Assembly: GCF_008365375.1 (NCBI RefSeq)
Contig: NZ_QOKW01000002.1
Span: forward strand, 186,001-250,000
Direction of reading: 5' to 3'
DNA length: 64,000 nucleotides
Source: Roseomonas genomospecies 6
GTDB taxonomy: Bacteria; Pseudomonadota; Alphaproteobacteria; Azospirillales; Azospirillaceae
The notes under the pieces were generated by a model. That model was given only the letters and a program-made list of their open reading frames with translations. It ran no database searches and was not told where the DNA came from. Shown piece after piece: positions 36,955 to 44,812 of the stretch; positions within the stretch are counted from its first letter, which is position 1, and each line of letters starts with the position of its first letter. The position numbers and the translations under genes are program-made.

Positions 36955-38037
36955 ATGTCCCACCGCATCCTTCCGCCCGGTTCCACCATCGGCATGCTGG
37001 GCGACGGGCAGCTCGGCCGCATGACCGCTCTGGCCGCCGCCCGGCTGGGCTACAAGACGCACGTCTACGCGCCGGGGTCGGAGGGCAGCCCCTGCGCCCA
37101 GGTGTCGGCGGCCTTCACCTCCGCCGGCTGGGACGACCTGGACGCGCTGGAGGCCTTCGCCCGCTCGGTCGACGTGGTGACTCTGGAATGGGAGAACGTC
37201 CCGGTCGCCGTGGTCGAGCATCTGGGCCGCTTCACCCCCGTCCATCCCGGCGGCAAGGTTCTGTCGGTCGCCCAGGACCGGGTGGAGGAGAAGTCCTTCG
37301 TCAACGCGCTGGGCATCGGCACCGCCCCCTGGCGCGCCGCTCGCAGCGCCGAGGAGGTGGCGAAGGCGGTGGCGGAGATCGGGCCGCGCTGCATCCTGAA
37401 ATCCACCCGCCTCGGCTATGACGGCAAGGGGCAGGCCCGCATCGAGCCGGGCACCGACCCGGCGGACGCCTGGGCGGCCATCCGCTCCGACGCCGGCATC
37501 GTGGAGGGCTTCGTCTCCTTCACCTGCGAGGTGTCGGTGATCGTCGCCCGCGGGTTGGACGGCACCATGGCCGCCTACCCCGCCGTGGAGAACCGGCACA
37601 AGGACGGCATCCTGGACAAGACCCTCGCCCCGGCCCGCGTGTACGCGGAGACGGCTGCGGAGGCCGGGCGGGTCGCCCGCCGCATCGCGGAGGCGCTGGA
37701 CCTCGTCGGCGTGCTGGCGGTGGAGATGTTCGTGACCCCGGACGGCGGCGTGCTGGTCAACGAAATGGCGCCGCGCCCACACAATTCCGGCCACTGGACC
37801 ATGGACGCGTGCCATTCCTGCCAGTTCGAGCAGCTCGTCCGCGCCGTCTGCGGTCTGCCGCTCGGCTCGGTGGAACGGGTGGCGGACGCGGAGATGGAAA
37901 ACCTGATCGGCGCCGACGCGGACCGCTGGCCGGACCTGATGGCCGAACCCGGCGCCCGCCTGCACCTCTACGGCAAGGCGGAGTCCCGTCCGGGCCGCAA
38001 GATGGGCCATGTGACGCGGCTCTTCCCGCGCTCCTGA
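36955..38037 (+). CDS. purK: N5-CAIR synthase PurK
   Basis: PurK is an ATP-grasp enzyme that carboxylates AIR with bicarbonate to give N5-CAIR, the PurE substrate. The 360-residue product has the N-terminal IGMLGDGQLGRMTALAA, the ATP-grasp lysine block ILKSTRLGYDGKGQ and the C-terminal VEMFVTPDGGVLVNEMAPRP with a metal ligand. It ends with a good terminator. A carbonic anhydrase gene lies about 7 kb away, but no operon link exists. Confidence 0.96.
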   Translation: MSHRILPPGSTIGMLGDGQLGRMTALAAARLGYKTHVYAPGSEGSPCAQVSAAFTSAGWDDLDALEAFARSVDVVTLEWENVPVAVVEHLGRFTPVHPGGKVLSVAQDRVEEKSFVNALGIGTAPWRAARSAEEVAKAVAEIGPRCILKSTRLGYDGKGQARIEPGTDPADAWAAIRSDAGIVEGFVSFTCEVSVIVARGLDGTMAAYPAVENRHKDGILDKTLAPARVYAETAAEAGRVARRIAEALDLVGVLAVEMFVTPDGGVLVNEMAPRPHNSGHWTMDACHSCQFEQLVRAVCGLPLGSVERVADAEMENLIGADADRWPDLMAEPGARLHLYGKAESRPGRKMGHVTRLFPRS

Positions 38038-38080
38038 CCTCCCTGCCAGATCATCACGCAACCGCCCTATTCGATCGCCG

Positions 38081-38128
38081 CGGCGGGCCGCTCCCTGTTC
38101 CGGGACGGCCCGCCGTTTCGCTTTTTCT
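38081..38128 (+). terminator. Rho-independent terminator of purEK
   Basis: Perfect 10-bp arms CGGCGGGCCG and CGGCCCGCCG enclose a loop with a further TCCC/GGGA pairing and are followed by TTTCGCTTTTTCT. Confidence 0.88.
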
Positions 38129-38194
38129 CGCCATGGGTGCGGTAAACGGGCGCGCCCCTTGCGGCATTTTCCCTTAAATCATTGAAAATGCGAT

Positions 38195-38216
38195 GTTTCG
38201 AAATTTTGTTCGAAAC
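38195..38216. promoter_or_regulatory. 22-bp inverted repeat upstream of the EAL gene
   Basis: GTTTCGAA-N6-TTCGAAAC has perfect 8-bp arms in an AT-rich region, 104 bp before the EAL-protein start. It is a candidate operator for that gene; there is no GC-rich stem or T-run, so it does not look like a terminator. Confidence 0.5.
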
Positions 38217-38319
38217 CGTTGGGTCAATCTTGCCGCTTTTTTCAAAGCGGGAACCCCGCTAGTCTCCACTCAATGAATGAACGAAATTCGATAAACTTTT
38301 TCTCAATTCCGGGCCATTG

Positions 38320-40038
38320 ATGATGCAGCTTGCGCATGACTCGATCAGACGCCCGGTGCCGCAGACCAGCGCGCAGGTCCGACGTCCGTCGCTGCGCGAG
38401 CGTGACCGCTTCGTCGGCTTCGCCTTCGCCGCGGCGGATCTGCTGATCGAGACGGATGCGCGGGGAACCATCCTGTTCTGCGCGGGCGCGCGCTGCCGCC
38501 TGACCGAAGGCGACGTGGCCGGGCTGGTCGGCACCAGCCTCTTCGACGTCGTGGCCCCCAACGACCGCAAATACGTCACCGTCCTGTTCAAGCGCATCCA
38601 GGACAAGGGCCGCATCAAGCCGGCGCGCGTCGTGTTCCAGGGCTGCGACGGCAACCGCTTTCCGGCGCTGCTGGGCGGCTGCCGGCTCGATTCCTGCCCG
38701 GGATCGCTGTTCCTGACGGTCCTGCTGGCCTCCGGCCCGCGCAACACGAACGAGGCGCTGGCCGCGGCGGGTCAACTCCTGGACGGCAACGCCTTCAGCC
38801 ACATCCTGGAGGACCGCATCATCAAGGCGCGGGAGAAGGGGCTGGACAACGCCTTGACCCTGCTGCTGATCGATGGGTTGCAGGCGATGGTGGAGGCCCT
38901 GCCCGAAGGGGCGGCGGGCGAGGTGACGCAGGGGATCGAGGCCTATCTGCGGGCCATTTCCGCCAACGGGGACAGCGCCGGGCAGCTCGCCACGGACCGC
39001 TACGGCGTCGTCCATGCCTCCGACATCGACGGGCAGGAGGTGCAGAGCCACATCACCCAGATCATCCAGAGCGCGGGCGGCGAATTGCCGGGCGGCATCC
39101 GCACATGGTCGCTGGACGTGTCGGACGAGCGGCTGGACCCCGCCGACGCGGCGCGCGCGCTGGTCTACACGGTGCAGGCCTTCGCCTCCGCCCAGGGTGG
39201 GGAGTTCACCATCTCCAGCCTGGAGGACGGCGCCAAGCGCATGCTGTCCGACGCGGTGGACCGCATCGGCCGCCTGCGCGCGACCATCGAGAAGCGCGAC
39301 TTCTTCGTCGTCTTCCAGCCCATCGTCGACATCGAAACCCGCACCGTCCACCATCTGGAGGCGCTGACGCGGGTGGAGGGCATGCCGTCACCGGCGGACT
39401 TCATCACCTTCGCCGAGGATGTCGGGCTGATCTACGACTTCGACCTGCTGCTGACGCAGTCGGTGCTGGACACCATGAACGCCCACCGCAAGGAACCCAC
39501 CCTGCCGGACGTGGCGATCAACCTGTCCGCCAAGACGCTGATGAGCCCGATCTTCCTGCGCCAGTTCCTGGCGGTGACGGAGCCCTATGGCGATCTCGCC
39601 CGCAAGCTGCTGGTCGAGGTGACGGAGACGGTCGTCGTCACCGACATCGCCCGGCTGAACGAGGTCCTGCAAAAACTGCGCGCCGCCGGCTTCCGCATCT
39701 GCCTGGACGACGTCGGGGCCGGATCGACCTCCTTCCAGTCGCTTTACGGCATCCAGGCGGACTTCGCCAAGATCGACGGGCATTTCGTCCGCGGCGCCGT
39801 GCAGAGCGCGCGCGACATGGCGATGCTGCGGTCCATGGTGGACGTGTGCCGCCAATTGGGACTGGGCTTGATCGGGGAGCAGGTGGAGGGGCCGGAGCAC
39901 GCGCAGCTTTTGACGGAGCTGGGGGTGCCGCTGGCGCAGGGCTACCTCTACAGCCGCCCGTCCCGCGACTTCGCGTACTTCGCGAAGGACTGGTCCAAGA
40001 TGGGCGGCAAGGGCGGCAAGGTCCTCCGGAAGCGCTGA
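38320..40038 (+). CDS. PAS-degenerate GGDEF-EAL cyclic-di-GMP phosphodiesterase
   Basis: The 572-residue cytoplasmic protein has an N-terminal PAS-like region (about residues 25-130), a GGDEF-like region in which the signature motif is replaced by TDRY, and a C-terminal EAL domain (about 320-560). The EAL residues are intact: HLEALTR, NLSAKTL, LLVEVTET, CLDDVGAGS, FAKIDGHF and GEQVEG, so c-di-GMP hydrolysis is expected. The GGDEF-like part could only be regulatory. The start is either of two adjacent ATGs at 38320 and 38323. An inverted repeat lies upstream. Confidence 0.88.
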   Translation: MMQLAHDSIRRPVPQTSAQVRRPSLRERDRFVGFAFAAADLLIETDARGTILFCAGARCRLTEGDVAGLVGTSLFDVVAPNDRKYVTVLFKRIQDKGRIKPARVVFQGCDGNRFPALLGGCRLDSCPGSLFLTVLLASGPRNTNEALAAAGQLLDGNAFSHILEDRIIKAREKGLDNALTLLLIDGLQAMVEALPEGAAGEVTQGIEAYLRAISANGDSAGQLATDRYGVVHASDIDGQEVQSHITQIIQSAGGELPGGIRTWSLDVSDERLDPADAARALVYTVQAFASAQGGEFTISSLEDGAKRMLSDAVDRIGRLRATIEKRDFFVVFQPIVDIETRTVHHLEALTRVEGMPSPADFITFAEDVGLIYDFDLLLTQSVLDTMNAHRKEPTLPDVAINLSAKTLMSPIFLRQFLAVTEPYGDLARKLLVEVTETVVVTDIARLNEVLQKLRAAGFRICLDDVGAGSTSFQSLYGIQADFAKIDGHFVRGAVQSARDMAMLRSMVDVCRQLGLGLIGEQVEGPEHAQLLTELGVPLAQGYLYSRPSRDFAYFAKDWSKMGGKGGKVLRKR

Positions 40039-40090
40039 CGCGCGGCGGATACCGCACGTCCGGAGGAGAGTCCGGGCTGGGACCGGCGGG

Positions 40091-40267
40091 TCAGACCAGC
40101 TCGTGCGCCGAGTCGATGTGGCGGCGGGCCTGGTCGAGCAGTTCGCGGTTGCGGTCCATGAAATCCTTGGCCGCACCGCAGGCTCCGCGATGCAGGCGGA
40201 CCTCCCCCAGGAGGCGTTCCGCCTCGTCCAGCGTGTTCAAGACCGAAACCGCGGTATCGACGTCCAT
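40091..40267 (-). CDS. Small hypothetical protein (58 aa)
   Basis: The 58-residue helical, acidic product starts MDVDTAVSVLNTLDEAERLL and ends with HIDSAHELV. A GGGGGTG site precedes the ATG. I do not recognise the family. It is convergent with the EAL gene (52 bp apart) and lies downstream of the DUF599 gene by 142 bp on the same strand. Confidence 0.5.
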   Translation of the reverse strand: MDVDTAVSVLNTLDEAERLLGEVRLHRGACGAAKDFMDRNRELLDQARRHIDSAHELV

Positions 40268-40409
40268 GGTGCACCCCCAAGCCGTGGCATGCTGCAACGC
40301 ACGCCTGGATCAATCGGATATGACAAAAGCATTGATCCGCGCTGCAGCGTAGTGGCCATAACGTCGCAGATTGAGAGAATTTTAACGTCTTTTTCGCCAA
40401 AGACGTGCG

Positions 40410-41111
40410 TCACCGCCGGGCGTGCTTCTCCAGGGCCTCGACTTGGACGCGGATGACCTTCTCCGTGTCGGAGAAGCCCTGCCGGCGCGCCAGAACGGCG
40501 AGGACCGCGGCGGTGGCCACCATGAAGAACCAGGGGCCGAGCATCCAGGCCAGCGCCGCCATGGCGAAGTAGTAGGCGCGCATGCCGCCGTTCAGCGCCG
40601 TGACGGCCAGCGTCATGGCGGCGGCGATGCTTTCCGCCATGGCCGTCTTCTCCTCGGGCGGCACCGGCGGCAGCGGGGCGGAGCCGATCAGGGCGCAGCA
40701 GTAGTTGTACTGGCGCAGCGCCCAGGTGAACTTGAAGAAGCCGAAAGTGAAGATCGCCACGAGCAGCAGCATCTTCAACTCGAAGAACTCGCGCGATGTC
40801 TGGACCGTGAAGGACAGTGTGCCGACCAGTTTGTGCGCGTTCTCCACCGCGCCGAAGGCACCGACCAGACCGGCCAGCACCAGCATGTTCGTGCTGGCGA
40901 AGAAGGTGCAGCTCTGCATCGTGTGGCCGATGAGCTGCGAATCCATGATCCGGTTGTCGCGCTCCAGCATCCGCTCCATCCAATGGCGGCGCGCCTTCTT
41001 CAAATGCTGGTTGACCACCATGCGCCCGCTGAGCATGTGGTCCTGGATCAGCGTGAAGCCCGCCCAGCAGACCAGGAACCACAGGAAGGCGACGGCATCG
41101 AGGACGGTCAT
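40410..41111 (-). CDS. DUF599 family membrane protein
   Basis: The 233-residue product has about four hydrophobic helices (for example VAFLWFLVCWAGFTLI, NMLVLAGLVGAFGAV and FELKMLLLVAIFTFGFFKFT) and matches the DUF599 family. The N-terminal domain holds HTMQSCTFFASTNM. The cellular role is unknown. The start at 41111 (MTVLDAVAF) is preferred; a GTG 12 bp upstream is a possible alternative. Confidence 0.85.
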   Translation of the reverse strand: MTVLDAVAFLWFLVCWAGFTLIQDHMLSGRMVVNQHLKKARRHWMERMLERDNRIMDSQLIGHTMQSCTFFASTNMLVLAGLVGAFGAVENAHKLVGTLSFTVQTSREFFELKMLLLVAIFTFGFFKFTWALRQYNYCCALIGSAPLPPVPPEEKTAMAESIAAAMTLAVTALNGGMRAYYFAMAALAWMLGPWFFMVATAAVLAVLARRQGFSDTEKVIRVQVEALEKHARR

Positions 41112-41435
41112 GTCGGGCGTCACGGGCGGACACTCTGGCGCGAGGGGGGGAAGGAACGATCCGGCGCAAGGGTGTAGCCCTCCCCCCGCCCCCTGTCCAG
41201 GATGGGTGCCTGAATCCCCTCTCCCGCCTCGGGAGAGGGTGCCCGCGCACCGGCCTCTCGCGCTGGCTGAAAGCCAGCGCTGACGGCGACAGGCGGATGC
41301 CATTGGCATCCGTCGAGAGCCGGGTGAGGGTAAAATCAAGGATCAAGGCTTGATCCTCGCCAGCACCCTCACCCTTCCCGCGCGTTGCGCGGGTCCCTTC
41401 CCTCTCCCCGGAGGGGAGAGGGGACAAGAGCGCGC
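41112..41435. other. Gene-free stretch upstream of DUF599, with hairpin element
   Basis: This 324-bp interval lies between two leftward genes, the DUF599 gene and the ribbon-helix-helix gene. It is taken up mostly by a series of hairpins at 41217-41422, described separately. The rest (41112-41216) should hold the DUF599 promoter, but I see no clear site. Confidence 0.6.
41217..41422. repeat. Composite multi-hairpin intergenic element
   Basis: Consecutive perfect inverted repeats fill about 200 bp: CCCTCTCCCG/CGGGAGAGGG (41217-41239), GCGCTGGCT/AGCCAGCGC (41260-41280), GGATGCCA/TGGCATCC (41295-41311), GGATCAA/TTGATCC (41340-41356), CCCGCGC/GCGCGGG (41377-41393) and CCCTCTCCCC/GGGGAGAGGG (41400-41422). 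GGGTGAGGGT/ACCCTCACCC (41322-41374) encloses the fourth. The outer ends are also complementary to each other. It resembles a mosaic palindromic repeat. Confidence 0.88.
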
Positions 41436-41639
41436 CTACCCCCGCCCCTGCACCGCGTTCAGCACATAGACCCGGATGGCGCTCGACAGGTTGCCGCTGC
41501 GTGTCGAGTCGATTTCTTCGATCAGCGCGTTGACCGACACGCCCCGCACCTGCGCAATGCCCTTCAGCGCCTCCCAGAATTCTTCTTCCAGGGAGACGCT
41601 GGTCGGGTGCCCGGCGATGAGGACGGAGCGCTTCTTCAT
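41436..41639 (-). CDS. Ribbon-helix-helix domain protein
   Basis: The 67-residue protein (MKKRSVLIAGHPTSVSLEEE) matches the RHH_4 ribbon-helix-helix type, with the beta-strand SVLIAGHPTSVSLE and helices FWEALKGIAQVRG and VNALIEEID. Such small proteins may bind DNA as dimers, but targets are unknown. It begins 19 bp after the fumC stop codon, so it is probably co-transcribed with fumC. Confidence 0.87.
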   Translation of the reverse strand: MKKRSVLIAGHPTSVSLEEEFWEALKGIAQVRGVSVNALIEEIDSTRSGNLSSAIRVYVLNAVQGRG

Positions 41640-41658
41640 GGGGGTTGCATACCCCTAA

Positions 41659-43059
41659 TCACCGGGGCTTCACCATGGTTTCCGGCTTTACCCACTGGTC
41701 GAACTGCTCCTCGGTCAGCAGGCCCAGCGCCACGCCGGCCTGTTTCAGCGTCGTCCCCTCCTTGTGGGCCTTCTTGGCGATCCTGGCGGCGCTGTCGTAA
41801 CCGATGTGCGGGTTCAGCGCGGTGACCAGCATCAGGCTTTCGTTCAGCAGTTGCCCGATGCGCTCGCGGTTCGCCTCGATCCCCAGCACGGCGTTGTTGG
41901 TGAAGCTGTTGCAGGCGTCGGCCAGCAGCCGGATGGATTGCAGCACGTTGTAGGCGATCACCGGCTTGAAGACGTTCAGCTCGAAGTGACCGGTGGCGCC
42001 GGCGATGCTGACGGTGGTCTGGTTGCCCATCACCTGGGCGCAGACCATGGTCATCGCCTCCGACTGGGTGGGGTTCACCTTGCCGGGCATGATGGAGGAG
42101 CCGGGCTCGTTCTCCGGCAAGGAGATTTCCCCGATGCCGCAACGCGGGCCGGAACCGAGCAGGCGGATGTCGTTGGCGATCTTCATCAGCGACACCGCCA
42201 GCGTGTTCAGGCTGCCGTGCGCATCGACCAGGGCGTCGTGGGTGGCCAGCGCCTCGAACTTGTTGTCCGCCGTGACGAAGGGCAGCCCGGTGATGCGCGC
42301 CACCTCCTCCGCGAAGGTCTCGGCGAAGCCGGCCTTGGCGTTCAGCCCGGTGCCGACCGCCGTGCCGCCCTGGGCCAGCCGGTAGAGCTGCGGCAGCGAT
42401 GCCTTCACCCGCTCGATCCCATAGGCGATCTGGGTGGCGTAGCCGGAGAACTCCTGCCCCAGCGTCAGGGGCGTGGCGTCCTGGAGATGGGTGCGCCCGA
42501 TCTTGACGATGTCCCTGAACTCCGCCGCCTTCGCAGCCAGCGCCGCGTGCAGATGCTCCAGCGCCGGAAGAAGCTCGTGGTGGATCTGCTCCGCCGCGGC
42601 GATGTGCATGGCGGTGGGGAAGCTGTCGTTGGACGACTGCCCCATGTTGACGTGGTCGTTGGGGTGGACCGGCTTCTTCGACCCCATCTCGCCGCCCAGC
42701 GCCTCGATGGCGCGGTTCGAGATGACCTCGTTCGCGTTCATGTTCGTCTGGGTGCCGGAGCCGGTCTGCCAGACCACCAGCGGGAAATGATCGGCCAGCG
42801 TGCCGTCGATCACCTCCTCCGCCGCCTCCACGATGGCACGGCCCAGCCGGGGGTCGAGCACCTCCAGCGCCATGTTGGCGAGCGCCGCCGCCTTCTTCTG
42901 GATGCCGAGCGCGCGCACCAGCGCCGGAGGCATGCGCTCCCCGCCGATGCGGAAGTTGTGCAGCGACCGCTGAGTCTGGGCGCCCCAGTAACGGTCGGCG
43001 GGAACCTCGATCGGCCCGAAGCTGTCGGTTTCGGTGCGCATCCCGGTCTTGCCGGTCAT
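41659..43059 (-). CDS. fumC: Fumarate hydratase, class II
   Basis: FumC interconverts fumarate and malate in the TCA cycle without an iron-sulfur cluster. The 466-residue length is typical. The catalytic blocks are [29 protein letters not shown] and the class II signature [16 protein letters not shown]. Two ATGs are close; I chose 43059 because GAGGA then lies 7 nt upstream, whereas 43065 has it too near. An RHH gene follows. Confidence 0.96.
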   Translation of the reverse strand: MTGKTGMRTETDSFGPIEVPADRYWGAQTQRSLHNFRIGGERMPPALVRALGIQKKAAALANMALEVLDPRLGRAIVEAAEEVIDGTLADHFPLVVWQTGSGTQTNMNANEVISNRAIEALGGEMGSKKPVHPNDHVNMGQSSNDSFPTAMHIAAAEQIHHELLPALEHLHAALAAKAAEFRDIVKIGRTHLQDATPLTLGQEFSGYATQIAYGIERVKASLPQLYRLAQGGTAVGTGLNAKAGFAETFAEEVARITGLPFVTADNKFEALATHDALVDAHGSLNTLAVSLMKIANDIRLLGSGPRCGIGEISLPENEPGSSIMPGKVNPTQSEAMTMVCAQVMGNQTTVSIAGATGHFELNVFKPVIAYNVLQSIRLLADACNSFTNNAVLGIEANRERIGQLLNESLMLVTALNPHIGYDSAARIAKKAHKEGTTLKQAGVALGLLTEEQFDQWVKPETMVKPR

Positions 43060-43279
43060 GGCCATGTCCTCGCGGGTTTTTGACGTCGTTCCGGTCAGCG
43101 CATTTTTTCCCGAATCGCGCGCCGGGCAAGGGGAAACAGCGCGCGAACCTCCTTTGGGTTCCCTTCCTGTCCCCATTAAGAACGGCCCACGCCCATTTTG
43201 TTCTTGTTGCGTTCCGATCCTTGCGCTACCGTTCGTGCAAGACCGACCGGACCTTCCCTGTCAACCCTGGGAGAATTGA

Positions 43280-43534
43280 ATGAGCGAGTTCGCCATGGAC
43301 CACGTTCGCGCGTTCATTTCCAAGACGCGCGTCGCCGAGATGAAGGCGAAGGGCTGGCGCGTGGTCGGTCCCGGGGAAGAGGGCTCGCTTCTGATGGAAG
43401 GGCCGCAGCCCGGCGGGGCTCCGGTGCGCATGGCCGCTCTCGTCAATGACCTGTTCGACGATCTGGTCGCCCGCGCGCTGGAACGCGCCGATCACATGGA
43501 CCGCGCCGCCGGGCGGATTCCCCGCGCCGCGTGA
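43280..43534 (+). CDS. Small hypothetical protein (84 aa)
   Basis: The 84-residue product starts MSEFAMDHVRAFISKTRVAE and has no recognised family. It has an amphipathic N-terminal helix, a polar middle with PGEEGSLLMEGPQPGG and a helical C-terminus with FDDLVARALERAD. A GGGAGAA ribosome site precedes the start. It stands alone, divergent from fumC across 220 bp. Confidence 0.55.
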   Translation: MSEFAMDHVRAFISKTRVAEMKAKGWRVVGPGEEGSLLMEGPQPGGAPVRMAALVNDLFDDLVARALERADHMDRAAGRIPRAA

Positions 43535-43902
43535 CGGGTCGCGCCCGGTGCTCCGGGCGATGCAAAGGATGTACTCCGCCCGGCGGGACGGCCTGTCAAC
43601 GCCCCGCCGCGGCGGCTTAAGGCTTGCGGACATCGCCTTGAAGGTTCCGCCACTTCCCGCCTATGCCGGTCCCAGCGGTACGACCTTCGCCGGAAGCCCT
43701 TGAAAAGGCTGAAAGTCGCAGAGAACAAACACTATCACCTAAAGAAAAGTGGTAATCCAAAGGGGTAAAATCCGTCATATTTGCAGTGCGCAGGATTACC
43801 CCTCAAGACACCAGCCCCGCGAAGCCTCCGTTAGTAAGTCGTTAACCGGCACATGGCCAAATAGACCCATCACGAACACACAAGACAAAACGGAGTTTTA
43901 AA
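43535..43902. other. Gene-free stretch between two small orphan genes
   Basis: This 368-bp gap has an AT-richer half (from about 43700). It contains GGTAATCC (43751-43758) matched by GGATTACC (43793-43800), and GGGGTAAAATCC (43762-43773) imperfectly paired with GGATTACCCC (43793-43802). These alternative pairings could form competing hairpins. I see no gene. Confidence 0.5.
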
Positions 43903-44118
43903 ATGCTGATCGCCACCACCACCGAACAGATTACCTCTTCCTCTCGCGTTCACATCGCCCTGGTCGATGAGTTCATCCAGCTCACCCAGAACCGGATCGA
44001 CGGCCAGAACGACCCCTTCATCCGCGAAAGCCTGTGCGACCTGCTGTCCACCCTGCGCGAGGAGCGGTCCGGCTACCTGGATCTGCTGAACGCCGCGATG
44101 CTGGCAAAGGCCGCCTGA
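43903..44118 (+). CDS. Small hypothetical protein (71 aa)
   Basis: The 71-residue product (MLIATTTEQITSSSRVHIAL) is helical and acidic, with VDEFIQLTQNRIDGQND and FIRESLCDLLSTLREERS segments. No family is recognised. The leader is AT-rich and the start lacks a strong ribosome site (ggagttttaaa is a weak one). Function unknown. Confidence 0.5.
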   Translation: MLIATTTEQITSSSRVHIALVDEFIQLTQNRIDGQNDPFIRESLCDLLSTLREERSGYLDLLNAAMLAKAA

Positions 44119-44209
44119 AGGCGAGCGGACACCGTGGTGGCGATGCGGTCGGGGCCCACGACGAGCCCTGACCCGCAGCCCGCCGGAACGGACCGACCTT
44201 TTCCTTCCC

Positions 44210-44701
44210 TCAAGCCTCATCCGCCTGCGCGGCCAACGCCTTGATCGCATCGCCGGTGAGCCGGTAGGGAAGCCACTCCTCCATCTGTCTGAAGCCGATG
44301 CGCTGGTAGAAATCGCGTGCCGGGTTCCAGTCCAGCACATTCAGATCGACACGGCGGCAGCCCCGCTCCGCCGCCAGTTTCGCCACTGTCGCCAGCAGCT
44401 TGCGGCCCACGCCGTAGCGCCGCGCTTCGGGCGTGACGTAGAGATCCTCCACGAAGAGGCCGGCCCGTCCTTCCCAGGTGGAGTAGTTGCGGAAGCACAG
44501 CGCGAAGCCGACGGGTTGTCCGTCCAGTTCGGCGATCAGCGCCTCGAACACCGGGCGCTCGCCCCAGCCGTCGCGCCGGAAATCCTCCTCGGTCGCCTTC
44601 ACGGCGTGGGGCTCCTTCTCGAACTCGGCCAGTTCCCGGACGAAGCGGAGGATGGTCGGGCAATCGGCCTCGACGGCCGGACGGATGGTCACGGTGGGCA
44701 T
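44210..44701 (-). CDS. SSAT-like GNAT acetyltransferase
   Basis: The 163-residue protein resembles diamine (spermidine/spermine) N-acetyltransferases: EFEKEPHAVKATEED, YSTWEGRAGLFVEDLYV, PEARRYGVGRKLLATVAKLA and LNVLDWNPARDFYQRIGF are characteristic. Family members acetylate polyamines or thialysine; the true substrate here is unknown. It is divergent from the tandem GNAT gene, 111 bp away. Confidence 0.9.
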   Translation of the reverse strand: MPTVTIRPAVEADCPTILRFVRELAEFEKEPHAVKATEEDFRRDGWGERPVFEALIAELDGQPVGFALCFRNYSTWEGRAGLFVEDLYVTPEARRYGVGRKLLATVAKLAAERGCRRVDLNVLDWNPARDFYQRIGFRQMEEWLPYRLTGDAIKALAAQADEA

Positions 44702-44812
44702 GGCGGCTCCAGATTTCAACGCGGCGCGACGATAGCCGCGCCAGCCACCCGGCAACAACCCCTGGCAACAACCGCTTTGCCATCCGGCGCGGGCGCGCCT
44801 AGGCTGCGCGCC

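Noticed and set aside
36388-38061. 557-codon minus-strand frame over purEK
   Set aside because: Antisense to unmistakable purE and purK; composition is typical of a GC shadow.
44740-44780. Sigma-54-like TGGCAAC...TTTGC before the tandem GNAT gene
   Set aside because: The spacing between the GG and GC elements is 3 bp too long.
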